Of a stretch of 64,000 nt of DNA, positions 18,043-35,994 are shown one piece after another. A model generated the notes under the pieces. The model ran no database searches and was not told the origin of the DNA. It saw only the letters and a program-made list of their open reading frames with translations. The DNA is taken from contig JALHOL010000004.1 of the NCBI GenBank assembly GCA_022843025.1, positions 1 to 64,000 on the forward strand. Direction: 5' to 3'. Position numbers and translations under genes: made by a program. The stretch comes from Paracoccaceae bacterium (GTDB lineage Bacteria > Pseudomonadota > Alphaproteobacteria > Rhodobacterales > Rhodobacteraceae). Position 1 is the stretch's first letter. Each line of letters opens with the position of its first letter.

Positions 18043-19362
18043 CTACTCTTCGCGCATGCCGCGGTTCATCTGATCCAGCAGCGGCTGGAGAATATAGGAC
18101 ATCACCACGCGCTCGGCGGTGGGGATGTAAACCTCGACCGGCATTCCCGGCACCAGGCCACGGTCGCCAAGGACAGAGGTGTCGCCGGTCGCCTTGGCGC
18201 GGGCGGTGTAGTAGGACATCCCGGTCTGCGGGTCTATGACGGCGGCGGCGGCGATGGTTTCGACGACACCGTCGATTTCCGGCGTCAGGCGCTGATTGAA
18301 CGCCGCAAAGCGCAGGCGGGCCTTCTGGCCGGGCTGGATCGCATCGATGTCGGTGGTCGAGATGCGGAATTCGATCACAAGATCGCTTTGTTCGGGCACC
18401 ACGGTGATCAGCGTCTTGCCGGGCGCGACCACCTCACCCACCGTCGAGACGTTCACTTCGTTGACCACGCCGGTCACGGGGGCGCGCAGGATGGTGCGGT
18501 CCTTTTTCTCGCGCACCGCGTTCAGTTGTTGGCGCAGATCGGTGATCTGCGGCTCCAGCGTCCGCAATTCACGGTGGGCCTCGGATTTCGCCATCGACAG
18601 CATCCGGTCGCGTTCCAGGGTGATTTCGGTCTGACGGGCTTCGTTGCGGGCCAGGTTTGCGGTCGTTTCGCCCATCTCGCCCCGGATACGGCTGAGGTCG
18701 CGCTGAATTTCATCAATGCGCGACTTTTCGACCGACCCAGCATTCTGGAGTTTTTCAAAGCGGGCAAGGGAGTCCTGCACCAGTGTGAGTTCTTCGCCCA
18801 GTGATGTCTGCCGGGCCCGAAGTGCCTGCGTGTCAAAGCGCAACTGATCGGCCTGCAAACCAAGCGCCTGAAGCTCTACCTCACGGTTGATGCGGTTTTC
18901 ATTCATCAAGCGACGCTCGCCTTCGACGATGCGGAGATAGTCGGCATCATCGGATGCGAAAGTGACAGGAAGGACCATTTCCGTGCCATCACGTTCGGCG
19001 GCAAGACGGGCGGCGCGGGCTTCGGCTTCCATCAGCTGCGCCTCGAGCATGCCGATGCGGGTTTCGAGGTCGAAGGCATCCAGAATCAGCACGGCTTGGC
19101 CCGCCGTGACGCGATCACCGGGGCTGACGAGGATCTGGTTCAGAGTGCCGCCATCGACATGCTGGATGTTCTGGACATCTGTCTTGATCAGTACCGAACC
19201 CGACCCGATGACTGCAGAATCAAGCCGTGCCGTCATGGCCCAGGCCCCAATGCCGCCGATCAGGAACAAAGTCAGCGCCGCCGCTACGATCAGCCGTCCG
19301 CGCAGGGAAAATGCCGCCACCGGATCGGGTGGGAAGGAGGATTTGGAGGCCGGCGACATCAT
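18043..19362 (-). CDS. HlyD/PrtE-family type I secretion membrane fusion protein
   Basis: A 439-residue adaptor with one N-terminal transmembrane helix (LIVAAALTLFLIGGIGAWAM), a lipoyl-like half (GSVLIKTDVQNIQH, then GDRVTAGQAVLILD) and a long coiled coil (about 100-290). The second lipoyl and beta-barrel halves follow (ILRAPVTGVVNEVNV), and the typical C terminus is PVEVYIPTAERVVMSYILQPL. It bridges the ABC exporter to an outer-membrane TolC-type channel. It is the last gene of the peroxidase secretion operon. The start has GGAG eight bases upstream. No TolC homologue is in the window. Confidence 0.94.
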   Translation of the reverse strand: MMSPASKSSFPPDPVAAFSLRGRLIVAAALTLFLIGGIGAWAMTARLDSAVIGSGSVLIKTDVQNIQHVDGGTLNQILVSPGDRVTAGQAVLILDAFDLETRIGMLEAQLMEAEARAARLAAERDGTEMVLPVTFASDDADYLRIVEGERRLMNENRINREVELQALGLQADQLRFDTQALRARQTSLGEELTLVQDSLARFEKLQNAGSVEKSRIDEIQRDLSRIRGEMGETTANLARNEARQTEITLERDRMLSMAKSEAHRELRTLEPQITDLRQQLNAVREKKDRTILRAPVTGVVNEVNVSTVGEVVAPGKTLITVVPEQSDLVIEFRISTTDIDAIQPGQKARLRFAAFNQRLTPEIDGVVETIAAAAVIDPQTGMSYYTARAKATGDTSVLGDRGLVPGMPVEVYIPTAERVVMSYILQPLLDQMNRGMREE

Positions 19363-19410
19363 AAGGGTATCTCCGTGGGCTTTGGCCCGGTGCAGCTTTG
19401 GACGGTCCGC

Positions 19411-20358
19411 CTAGAGCAGGCCGGTATTGGTATCGGTGGACAGAAGCGGTTCGGGTTGCATGGCCGCGGCGGTCATAGCTTCGGACAGGGTCGCTTCGGG
19501 CATTGCAGGATCAGCAGCGGTCGACGCCGGAAAGAATTGGTCAATGAAGGCTTCGCGGGAATCCGGGTTGGTCACCGTGTCGAAGGTGCGGTCTTCCCGC
19601 GCCAGATAGGCGGCATCCATATCGGGCAGCGTCTCGCCGCCGCGCAGACGATAGAGTTCGTGCTGGCTGACCCAGTCCCCGATCGCAAGATCGCTGATCT
19701 CGCGCACGGTGGTTGGATGGAAGGGGCGCACGACCGCGGCAAGCTGGGCAAAGAGAGCGTCAAAGTTCACGCCGGCGATCGCATCGGCGCCCTCTTCGGC
19801 ACCCGGACCTGACGGGCCTTTCGTCCCTGCCCCACCCCCGGCCGGACCGCCACCGCCGAGGTTCGGCGTGCCGGAGAGCGGACCTACACCGTCGGGCAGC
19901 AGGGGTTTCATCGAGGGCGTATCGCTGTCGGGTTGGTCCGCGAAGGAGGAATTGGGGATATCCAAAGACGGAACGGTTTCAGGAAAGAAGCGCGACAGAT
20001 CCAGCATCCCCGGGCCGCGCCCGATGCGGCCTAGGTCGACGTCATCTTCCTGTTTGCCGATGACAATCGGCTGTTCTTCGGGATCGTCGAAGGCGAGCAA
20101 TTTATTGGCCATCTCTATCTCTGGCTTTCGGGAGACGGCGGCGTCTTGCACGCTGGTCCGATCAGACGGCTGGGTGGTCAGATCCTCGGACAGCGGCGTA
20201 TTGCCAAAGGCTGACTTCACATAGCCCGCCATCGCCAGCGTCAGGGCCGCAAGCATGGCGGCGAAAGGCGCTTCCTTTCGTTCGGCAAGGGCAAAGAGCG
20301 CACGCCCCTTGGGCCGGTTCTGTTCGGCAGACTTGCGGTGCTTGGTCTGGATTTCCAC
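19411..20358 (-). CDS. Uncharacterised one-TM protein inside the type I secretion operon
   Basis: A 315-residue protein of unknown family. It has a basic N terminus, one hydrophobic segment (about residues 33-50, FAAMLAALTLAMAGYVKSAF), an acidic middle and a Gly/Pro-rich linker (about 155-190). A folded-looking C-terminal part follows (FDALFAQLAAVVRPFHPTTVREISDLAIGDW...). The topology suggests an inner-membrane anchor with a periplasmic domain. It begins with GTG, preceded by GGGAGG, 12 bases after the exporter gene, and precedes the HlyD gene. Its position argues for an accessory role in export or maturation of the giant peroxidase. Confidence 0.75.
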   Translation of the reverse strand: MEIQTKHRKSAEQNRPKGRALFALAERKEAPFAAMLAALTLAMAGYVKSAFGNTPLSEDLTTQPSDRTSVQDAAVSRKPEIEMANKLLAFDDPEEQPIVIGKQEDDVDLGRIGRGPGMLDLSRFFPETVPSLDIPNSSFADQPDSDTPSMKPLLPDGVGPLSGTPNLGGGGPAGGGAGTKGPSGPGAEEGADAIAGVNFDALFAQLAAVVRPFHPTTVREISDLAIGDWVSQHELYRLRGGETLPDMDAAYLAREDRTFDTVTNPDSREAFIDQFFPASTAADPAMPEATLSEAMTAAAMQPEPLLSTDTNTGLL

Positions 20359-20370
20359 ATCAGCCTCCCG

Positions 20371-22164
20371 TCAGTTGGCATTTGCGATGGCGCCAAGTTC
20401 ATACTCGGCGGCACCCACGGTGACCTGGTCACTGCCCGCCACATGGGTCGGTGCAACCACCTTGCCGTCACGATTGCCCAAAACCTCTTCCTTGGTGCCG
20501 AACGCGGCCAGACGGCCGGCATGCACGGCCGCCACCATATCGACGGCTGCCAGAACGCTGGGCCGATGCGCGACGATGACAGCAATGCCGCCGCGGTCAC
20601 GGATGGCGCGGATCGTGTCATTCAGTGCCCGTTCGCCAACGGCATCAAGTGAGGCATTGGGTTCATCCAGCAGCACGACGAACGGATCCTGATAGAGCGC
20701 GCGGGCCAGACCGATGCGCTGGCGCTGCCCGGCGGAAAGCGCGGTGCCGAGAGCACCAACTTCGGTGTCATAGCCGTCGGGAAGCTGAACAATCATCTTG
20801 TGCACATTCGCCGCCACCGCCGCCTTGTAGACGGCATCGGTTTCGCGGCTGGGATCGAAGCGGCTGATGTTGTCGCGGACGGTGCCGTTGAACAGGCCCA
20901 CTTCCTGCGGCAGGAAGCCGATGATTTCGCCTGTACGCGCGGGATCCCATTGCGAAAGGTCAACATCATCGTAGCGGATGGAGCCGCGCAGAACGGGCCA
21001 GACGCCCGCAAGCGCCCGCATCAACGTGGATTTGCCACCGCCCGAAGGACCGATGATCGCCAGGGCCTGACCGGCCGCAAGTTCGAAGCTCACGTCCGAC
21101 AGCAGCACCCGGCCATTGGCGGGTGAGGCGACCGTCAGGTTTTCGACACGCAGCGATTGCTTGGGCGTGGGCAGCATGACGGGCGTCTTTTCCGATGACA
21201 GTGCCACCAACGTGTCACGCAGCTGGCCCCAGGCGTGGCGCGCGCCGACGATGCCCTTCCAGTTCGCGATGACCTGGTCGATGGGCGCAAGCGCGCGCCC
21301 CGAGGCGACCGAGACGGCGATGATGGCACCCGCCGACAGTTCGCCCTGAATGGTGTAGAAGGCACCAAGACCCAGAAGCCCTGATTGCAGCAGCATTCGC
21401 AGAACACGTGACATCGCGCCCATCGTGCCGGTGATGTCGGATGCGCGGGTCTGAAGATCCAGATGCTGACGGTTGGCAATGGCGAACCGGTCTACGGCGC
21501 GGCCAGTTGCCCCCATCGCGATCAGCGTTTCCGAATTGCGGGTGTTGGATTCCGAGATGGTATTGCGGATCACCAGCGCCTTATGCGCCGATTTGGCCAG
21601 ATCGCGCGATTTGTATTCGGCCACCATCGTGAGCAGCGCCAGAACCACCGCCCCGCCCAGCGTCACTGCGCCTAGCACGGGATGCAGAAAATAGACGAAG
21701 ACAATGAAGATCGGAACGAAGGGCAGATCGAAGATCGCCCCCGGGGCCGAAGAGCCAAGGAAGTTGCGCAAGGTATCGACGGTGCGCCCGCGTTCCAGCG
21801 CCTCGGTCGTCGAAAAGCCGTAGCGCGGCATGTCGATGGCCACCTTGTGCGACAGGGGGGCAAGTCGCTGGTCAAGCCGCGCGCCGATGCGCACAAGGAC
21901 CTGGCTGCGGATGGCGTCGAACCCACCTTGAACGAGGTAAAGCGCCAGCGCGAGAATGGACAGGAAGACCAGCGTCTGTACCGACCCGGAGGTGAGCGCG
22001 CGATCATAGACTTGCAGCATGTAGAACGATCCGGTCAGAGCCAGAACGCTGATCAAACCCGATATGCCAAACAGCGCCCACCCGTATCTTGCAAGGTCCG
22101 CGTTCAACAACTCCCGCGCCTTGCGCAGCGCCAGTGGATCGGGTGTGGATGTCGGATGCGCCAT
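20371..22164 (-). CDS. Type I secretion ABC exporter (PrtD/HlyB family, permease-ATPase)
   Basis: A 597-residue fused exporter with a six-helix membrane domain (about 25-310). The nucleotide-binding domain has Walker A GPSGGGKS (about 371-378), signature LSAGQRQR (about 478) and Walker B VVLLDEP (about 498). No N-terminal peptidase domain is present, as expected for exporters of RTX proteins with uncleaved C-terminal signals. It lies directly after the RTX peroxidase gene and probably exports it. The start has GAGG before ATG. Confidence 0.95.
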   Translation of the reverse strand: MAHPTSTPDPLALRKARELLNADLARYGWALFGISGLISVLALTGSFYMLQVYDRALTSGSVQTLVFLSILALALYLVQGGFDAIRSQVLVRIGARLDQRLAPLSHKVAIDMPRYGFSTTEALERGRTVDTLRNFLGSSAPGAIFDLPFVPIFIVFVYFLHPVLGAVTLGGAVVLALLTMVAEYKSRDLAKSAHKALVIRNTISESNTRNSETLIAMGATGRAVDRFAIANRQHLDLQTRASDITGTMGAMSRVLRMLLQSGLLGLGAFYTIQGELSAGAIIAVSVASGRALAPIDQVIANWKGIVGARHAWGQLRDTLVALSSEKTPVMLPTPKQSLRVENLTVASPANGRVLLSDVSFELAAGQALAIIGPSGGGKSTLMRALAGVWPVLRGSIRYDDVDLSQWDPARTGEIIGFLPQEVGLFNGTVRDNISRFDPSRETDAVYKAAVAANVHKMIVQLPDGYDTEVGALGTALSAGQRQRIGLARALYQDPFVVLLDEPNASLDAVGERALNDTIRAIRDRGGIAVIVAHRPSVLAAVDMVAAVHAGRLAAFGTKEEVLGNRDGKVVAPTHVAGSDQVTVGAAEYELGAIANAN

Positions 22165-22334
22165 GTTCGCCTCGTATCATTCCTGCGAATGGGCCACTGA
22201 CTGGCCCTAACGGGAGGGGAACGGAAAGTACGAACCTCTCCCACTTGCCCAAAGCTAGGATTTTCCGGCTTGATTCCGTCATGGAACAGAGTCGCGCAAT
22301 CCGTTGGACAAAGGTCTTAAACGGCCGCTTGTGA

Positions 22335-22364
22335 CCCCCCGGCCAGATTGTGCTGGCCGGGGGG
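22335..22364 (-). terminator. Strong GC hairpin after the peroxidase gene
   Basis: A perfect 12-bp stem (CCCCCCGGCCAG 22335-22346 with CTGGCCGGGGGG 22353-22364) and a 6-base loop lie just downstream of the peroxidase stop. There is no T-tract on either strand, so it may be a partial terminator or an mRNA-stabilising element that sets the ratio of exported protein to exporter. Confidence 0.6.
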
Positions 22365-22372
22365 AAACGTGG

Positions 22373-31051
<8,679 letters not shown>

Positions 31052-31680
31052 TTTGATATTCCCTGTGTCAGATCGGATGAATGCCCAGCGGAAACGAGGC
31101 GCGCGTATTAAGGAGGAAGGGTCGCAAGGAACCGCCGATCCGACAAATGCCCGTGGTCCAACAATCCGTTCGTCTGCGGTCCAATGGTTTGTCAGACCAA
31201 GGTCCAATGGCGTGACGTATGAGCGCCGGTTCGCAGCGCAGAGTTGAACGCCTGGAGCGATCAGCGACCTGCGCGGGTTTCCGCCTTGTAACGATGGGTG
31301 AAACGCTCTGACCCTTTTTCCGCCAACGGGGCGCAGGGGGCGCGCGAATCATTTTACGCCGTGGCGCTAACCATCAGTTTCGCCGGAATTCCGACACTCA
31401 ACCCTCGCGCGAAAGACATCTGGGAACAGGCCCAAGTTCCGACACAGTTCTGCCTGATTTCGATGGCGCGAATTTCGTCGTTGTTGCGATCTGCGAAACG
31501 ACGTCCGCGCAAGCGATTGAATTATAAGGGGCCAAACATACCAATTATGGCAAGCGTATGTCCGAAAGGCGGCGGCATATAAACTTCCGTTTAGACCTGT
31601 GCCGCAATTAATGTAGGTTAATTCTGGGGGCCATGGGAAGCGATCGGGGTAACCGATCCGAACCGGCAAGTGGGATTGAA
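31052..31680. promoter_or_regulatory. Divergent region between peroxidase operon and response regulator 2
   Basis: 629 bases without a convincing gene. The left part must carry the peroxidase promoter. The right part (from about 31425) is homologous to the 5' region of regulator 1, including the identical 20-mer at 31431-31450. A related half-match, AATTCCGACACTCA, lies 40 bases upstream (31387-31400), so there may be two sites. The placement would allow regulator binding to act on both divergent promoters. Confidence 0.6.
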
Positions 31681-32343
31681 ATGCTGAACCTAGTACTTGT
31701 TGACGATCATCCGATTGTGCTCGCCGGTCTTGTCGACATCCTGCGCGCCCATGCGCAGTACAGCGTTGTCGGGACTGGTTCTACGGCGGAAGCTGCCCTC
31801 CGCCTTGTTCGTGAAGGTGAGTGTGATGTTCTGATCGCCGATCTTAACCTTCCCGGAGACATGATCGAAACGATCCGCGAGATCCGGGCCGAGCGGCCCG
31901 AGGTCAAGATCCTTGTCTTCACCGCAGCAGCCAGCCCGGATATCTGCATGCAGGTTCTGGGGGCGGGTGCGAACGGATTTGTCCTGAAGGGCAGTTCGGG
32001 CGGTGATCTGTTCTATGCGATCGAAGAGGTTGCGGCGGGCAAGGAATTCATCTCTTCCTCCATGGCGTCGAAGGTCATCCGCGAGATGCGGATTGCCGAT
32101 CAGCGCAAGGCGGAACGGGCCTCGGTTGCGTTGAATTCGCGCGAGGATCAGGTGGTGCAGGAATTGCTGAACGGGTCTTCCAACAAAGAGATCGCGAACA
32201 AGCTGAACCTGTCGGACAAGACGGTGAAACATTACATGACCCAGATCATGCAGAAGTTCAACGTACGCAACCGGCTTGAGGTTGTGCTTGAAGTACAGCG
32301 CATGAATGGGGCGTCGGACGGGCGAAATCGTTCCCTCATCTGA
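31681..32343 (+). CDS. NarL/LuxR-family response regulator 2
   Basis: A 220-residue paralogue of the regulator at 14470, about 80% identical by eye. The receiver residues D8/D9, D54 and the FVLKGS lysine are all kept, and the helix-turn-helix recognition segment SDKTVKHYMTQIMQKF is identical. Differences cluster in receiver surface positions (24-45 and 84-95) and in the last ten residues. No kinase gene is adjacent; the kinase at 16379-17854 may serve both. It is divergent from the peroxidase operon and a good candidate for its regulator. I start at ATG 31681 by homology; a frame 48 bases longer exists. Confidence 0.92.
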   Translation: MLNLVLVDDHPIVLAGLVDILRAHAQYSVVGTGSTAEAALRLVREGECDVLIADLNLPGDMIETIREIRAERPEVKILVFTAAASPDICMQVLGAGANGFVLKGSSGGDLFYAIEEVAAGKEFISSSMASKVIREMRIADQRKAERASVALNSREDQVVQELLNGSSNKEIANKLNLSDKTVKHYMTQIMQKFNVRNRLEVVLEVQRMNGASDGRNRSLI

Positions 32344-32465
32344 CCGCGGATTGCGGTCCCTGAGGCTGATGACAGACGGTTGACTATCAGCTTCTCGACA
32401 GTGTCCCAGTCTTTGGGGACCTGAGTTTCGTGCGCGGTTAGTCACTGAATTGTTGTGATTTTCGG

Positions 32466-32505
32466 TGCGGCATCGAACGCGGTGGCTTTCCGCGCCCGTT
32501 GCTAA
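32466..32505 (+). pseudogene. Remnant of the 3' end of a Panacea-like gene
   Basis: The last codons read ASNAVAFRARC then TAA, matching the end of the Panacea-like protein at 15449-15970 (ATSNVVAFRARC). The DNA match starts abruptly near 32466 and continues through the neighbouring small-protein gene. This shows that a full copy was once present and has been deleted. Confidence 0.75.
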
Positions 32506-32507
32506 TG

Positions 32508-32651
32508 TCAGGCAGCCTGTTTCGCGCCCGGCGGGATGGCCGGGGTGAAGGGCTTCCAATCATAGGCATAGTAGCCATACATCTGCGCCAGTGCCGCATC
32601 GGAGGCGGCTTTGGCCTTGGCGTCGGCGGTAAGGCGGATCAGGTCGGACAT
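32508..32651 (-). CDS. 47-residue small protein of unknown function
   Basis: MSDLIRLTADAKAKAASD followed by ALAQMYGYYAYDWKPFTPAIPPGAKQAA. A strong ribosome site (AAGGAG, seven bases before ATG) and conservation with the relic at 15973-16116 show it is a real gene. It has an amphipathic Ala/Lys-rich N-terminal helix, a Tyr-rich core (YGYYAYDW) and no membrane segment. It converges on the Panacea remnant with the same two-base spacing as at the other locus. I recognise no function. Confidence 0.75.
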   Translation of the reverse strand: MSDLIRLTADAKAKAASDAALAQMYGYYAYDWKPFTPAIPPGAKQAA

Positions 32652-33113
32652 CGGTATTCTCCTTGTGACCCCTGACCTATGCCTGCAGGCGGGGGGGTGT
32701 AAGGGTTGGTTTTGCAACGGCGTCATGCGCCCGACGCAGGGCTGCGCGCGGTGCATTAAACTTGTGACTTTCCAACAGCTTGGGTCTAGGGTAGCCGTGC
32801 AGCAGGCGGTGCAGCGCCCGGTGCAGACGGCTGTGCATACGCACTGGGGCATAATTAGGCGGAAAGGTTTCGATTAACCTTCCCACCGCAGCCCCGACGA
32901 CTCGCCCCATCCCCTTACTGACAAAATCCTTTCAGCCGCGCTTCGGGCGGAAAAATTGTTACAATCATATGCGACGAGGCTTGCTGAGTCGGCATTTCCG
33001 CCATTAGCGTGTGTCTACGGTCTGGGACCGTCCAACGCTGCTGATGGGGGAAACCGCATGGCCTTTGGCGTGCGGCCGGATCAGGACGAAAACACGAACG
33101 GGGAGACGTTCAC
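32652..33113. other. Intergenic region upstream of the ABC importer
   Basis: About 460 bases without a supported gene. It holds the small-protein promoter (minus strand), the second GTGCAG array (32797-32842), an AT-richer part at 32935-32970 suited to a promoter, and a short imperfect hairpin near 33053-33075 just before the ABC substrate-binding gene (GGGGAGA ribosome site at 33100). Confidence 0.45.
32797..32842 (+). repeat. 12-bp-period GTGCAG repeat, copy B
   Basis: GTGCAG units spaced about 12 bases apart followed by TGTGCATACGCA, matching the copy at 13891-13930 in spacing and flanks. On the minus strand both copies would encode a tetrapeptide repeat of x-x-Cys-Thr type. Neither frame looks like a complete gene. 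Confidence 0.55.
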
Positions 33114-34220
33114 ATGAAGATTCGTAACATGCTGTTTGCTTCGGCAAGCATTGCCGGGATGCTGCTGGCGCCTGTGGCGCAGGCGCAATCGATGGAAGAG
33201 CTGGAGGCAGCTGCAAAGGCCGAAGGCATGCTGTCCACCATCGCGCTGCCGCATGACTGGTGCGGCTATGGCGACGTGATCGCCGGGTTCAAGGCGAAGT
33301 ATCCGGAAATCACCGTCAACGAACTGAACCCCGATGCGGGTTCGGCAGACGAGCTTGAGGCCGTGAAGGCCAACAAGGACAACAAGGGCCCGCAGGCCCC
33401 CGACGTTCTGGATGTGGGCCTTGCCTTTGGTCCGCAGGCCAAATCCGAAGGCCTGACCCAGCCCTACAAGGTTGCAACCTGGGACGAGATCCCGGAAAGC
33501 ATCAAAGATCCCGAAGGCCATTGGTATGCCGACTATTACGGCGTGATGTCCTTCCTTGTGAACAAGGACATGGTCGAGAACGTGCCGCAGGATTGGGCTG
33601 ATCTGCTCAAGCCGGAATATGCTGGCATGGTTTCGCTGGCCGGTGATCCGCGCGCGTCGAACCAGGCGATCCTGGGTGTTCTGGCGGCAGGCATGTCGAC
33701 CGGTGCTGCACCGGGCGAAGCCGCTGGCAAGGCCGGGCTGGAGTTCTTCAAAGCGCTGAATGACGCGGGCAACTTCGTTCCCGTCATCGGCAAGGCTGGC
33801 ACGCTGGCGCAGGGCACCACGCCCATCGTCATCATGTGGGACTACAACGCGCTGGCCGCACGCGACACGCTGGCGGGCAACCCGCCGGTTGAAGTGGTCG
33901 TGCCGAAGTCGGGCGTTCTGGCCGGTGTCTATGTGCAGGCCATTTCCGCCTATGCCCCGCAGCCGAACGCTGCAAAGCTGTGGATGGAATACCTCTATAG
34001 CGATGAAGGTCAGCTTGGCTGGCTGAAGGGCTATTGCCACCCGGCGCGCTTCAACGCGATGGCCGCTGCCGGCAAGATCCCGCAGGACCTGCTGGATGCC
34101 CTGCCCCCGGCAGAATCCTATGAAGCCGCCTACTTCCCGACGCTGGAAGAAGTTGACGCCAACAAGGCTGCCGTCACCGGTGGCTGGGATGCCGTTGTCG
34201 GCGCCAATGTGGCCGAGTAA
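33114..34220 (+). CDS. ABC importer periplasmic substrate-binding protein (iron/polyamine type)
   Basis: A 368-residue protein with a Sec signal (MKIRNMLFASASIAGMLLAPVAQAQ) and a class-II binding-protein fold of the family that serves Fe3+, polyamine, thiamine or phosphonate importers. Segments such as GVMSFLVNKDMV, PQDWADLLKPEYAG and AKLWMEYLYSDEGQ are typical. The substrate cannot be named from sequence. It leads an operon with two permeases and an ATPase. A hairpin after the gene probably keeps the binding protein in excess. Confidence 0.9.
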   Translation: MKIRNMLFASASIAGMLLAPVAQAQSMEELEAAAKAEGMLSTIALPHDWCGYGDVIAGFKAKYPEITVNELNPDAGSADELEAVKANKDNKGPQAPDVLDVGLAFGPQAKSEGLTQPYKVATWDEIPESIKDPEGHWYADYYGVMSFLVNKDMVENVPQDWADLLKPEYAGMVSLAGDPRASNQAILGVLAAGMSTGAAPGEAAGKAGLEFFKALNDAGNFVPVIGKAGTLAQGTTPIVIMWDYNALAARDTLAGNPPVEVVVPKSGVLAGVYVQAISAYAPQPNAAKLWMEYLYSDEGQLGWLKGYCHPARFNAMAAAGKIPQDLLDALPPAESYEAAYFPTLEEVDANKAAVTGGWDAVVGANVAE

Positions 34221-34240
34221 TCTGTCTGCGTGACAGCATC

Positions 34241-34268
34241 GCCTGCCCCGGTTCGCGCCGGGGCAGGC
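34241..34268 (+). terminator. Intercistronic stem-loop (attenuator or mRNA stabiliser)
   Basis: GCCTGCCCCGG (34241-34251) pairs perfectly with CCGGGGCAGGC (34258-34268) around TTCGCG. No T-run follows. Such hairpins after binding-protein genes usually limit read-through to the permease genes. Confidence 0.7.
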
Positions 34269-34315
34269 ACTTCGTTTCAAGGCAGCCGACAGAGCCGCCA
34301 AGATCAGGGGGACCG

Positions 34316-35215
34316 ATGGCGACCGATCCGAACCGGCATCCGATGCCGCACCCGACACGGCGCCCGACACGGCGGCTTCCGCTGGAATGGTTGGGCATAG
34401 TGCCCTTTGCGCTGTTCGCGCTTTTGTTCTTGATCATGCCGACGATGCGCATCGTTCTGGGCGCATTCCAGACGCCGGAGGGCGGGTTCACCTTGCAGAA
34501 TCTGGCCGATCTGAACACGGATTCGATCCGTTCGGCCTATTGGACATCCATCAAGCTGTCTTTCATTACCGCGGCCCTTGGCTGCGCCGCGGGCTTTGCG
34601 CTGGCGGCGGCGGTGGTCTTTGGCGGGCTGCCCAAGGGCGTGCGGTCGCCCTTGCTGACATTTTCGGGTGTGGCGTCGAATTTCGCGGGTGTGCCGCTGG
34701 CATTCGCCTTTATCGCCACGCTGGGGCCTGTGGGCCTGATCACGGTTTGGCTGAGGACCGAATTCGGCATCAACCTGCGGGCGATGGGGTTTAACCTGCT
34801 GTCCTTTTGGGGGTTGGTGATCACCTATCTGTTTTTCCAGATTCCGCTGATGATCCTGATCATCACCCCCGCGCTGGACGGGTTGAAGCGCGAATGGCGC
34901 GAGGCGGCGGCGGTGCTGGGCGCGACCGGCGTGCAGTATTGGCGCATGGTGGCGCTGCCCATCCTGTTTCCGTCGATCCTGGGCACTTTCGCGCTGCTGT
35001 TTGCCAATGCCTTTGGCGCGGTGGCCACGGCCTTCGCCCTGACCGGGCCGCAGTTGAACATCGTGCCGATCAAGCTGTTTGCGCAGATCCGGGGGGATGT
35101 GCTGGGCAACCCGAACCTTGGATATGCGCTGGCCTTCGGGATGATCGTCATCACGGCGGCGGCGAACATCCTGTATATCTGGCTGCGCGTGCGGTCGGAA
35201 AGGTGGCTGAAATGA
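34316..35215 (+). CDS. ABC importer permease 1
   Basis: A 299-residue inner-membrane protein with about six helices and the cytoplasmic EAA loop (EWREAAAVLGATGVQYWRMVALPILFPSILG) that contacts the ATPase. The N terminus is a basic, Pro/Arg-rich tail (HPMPHPTRRPTRRLP) before the first helix. It is homologous to the first permease of iron/polyamine-type systems. Its stop overlaps the start of permease 2. Confidence 0.92.
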   Translation: MATDPNRHPMPHPTRRPTRRLPLEWLGIVPFALFALLFLIMPTMRIVLGAFQTPEGGFTLQNLADLNTDSIRSAYWTSIKLSFITAALGCAAGFALAAAVVFGGLPKGVRSPLLTFSGVASNFAGVPLAFAFIATLGPVGLITVWLRTEFGINLRAMGFNLLSFWGLVITYLFFQIPLMILIITPALDGLKREWREAAAVLGATGVQYWRMVALPILFPSILGTFALLFANAFGAVATAFALTGPQLNIVPIKLFAQIRGDVLGNPNLGYALAFGMIVITAAANILYIWLRVRSERWLK

Positions 35216-35994
35216 TGCGTCTGATCGCCTGGATCACGCTGTTCCTTGGCGTGCTGTTCTTCCTGCTGCCCTTGGTGGGGATGACGGAATTCAGCCTGAA
35301 GATGCGGCGGGGGGAATACTCTTTCGACGCCTATGCCGTGGTCTTTGCCGACCCGGCCTTCTGGGCGACCTTCGGCTATTCGCTGGCCCTGTCGGCGGCG
35401 ACGATCGTGGTGGGGGTCGTGCTGGTGGTGCCGACGGCCTATTGGGTGCGGCTGAAGCTGCCGCAGGCGCGGCCCTTTGTGGAATTCATCACGCTGCTGC
35501 CGCTGGTGATCCCGGCCATCGTGATCGTGTTCGGCTATATCCGGCTGTACAACACATCCAGCTTTCTGCCGATGACAGGGTCGGCCTTGGGGACGGATAT
35601 CCTGCTGACCATGGGATATGCCACGCTGGCGCTGCCTTATATGTACCGCTCGGTCGATACCGGGCTGCGCACGATTGATGTGGGCGTGTTGACCGAAGCG
35701 GCGCAAAGCCTTGGCGCAGGGTGGATGACCATTCTGGCCAAGATCATCCTGCCCAATGTGATGGTGGCGGTGCTGTCGGGGGCGTTCCTGACACTGGCCA
35801 TCGTGATGGGCGAGTTTACCATGGCGGCGCTGCTGAACCGCCCGGCCTTTGGCCCCTATATGCAGCTGCTCGGCGCGAACCGCGCCTATGAGCCGCCCGC
35901 GCTGGCGGTGATTGCCTTTGCCATCACCTGGGGGTGCATGGGGCTGATGCAGCTTGTCACCCGGTTTTCCAAACATGAAAGGGCGAAGGCCTGA
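35212..35994 (+). CDS. ABC importer permease 2
   Basis: A 260-residue PotC-like permease with six helices and the EAA motif (TEAAQSLGAGWMTILAKIILPNVMVAV). It forms the membrane heterodimer with permease 1. Two consecutive ATGs (35212 and 35215) are possible starts; both overlap the upstream stop. Its own stop overlaps the ATPase start by one base. Confidence 0.92.
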   Translation: MMRLIAWITLFLGVLFFLLPLVGMTEFSLKMRRGEYSFDAYAVVFADPAFWATFGYSLALSAATIVVGVVLVVPTAYWVRLKLPQARPFVEFITLLPLVIPAIVIVFGYIRLYNTSSFLPMTGSALGTDILLTMGYATLALPYMYRSVDTGLRTIDVGVLTEAAQSLGAGWMTILAKIILPNVMVAVLSGAFLTLAIVMGEFTMAALLNRPAFGPYMQLLGANRAYEPPALAVIAFAITWGCMGLMQLVTRFSKHERAKA

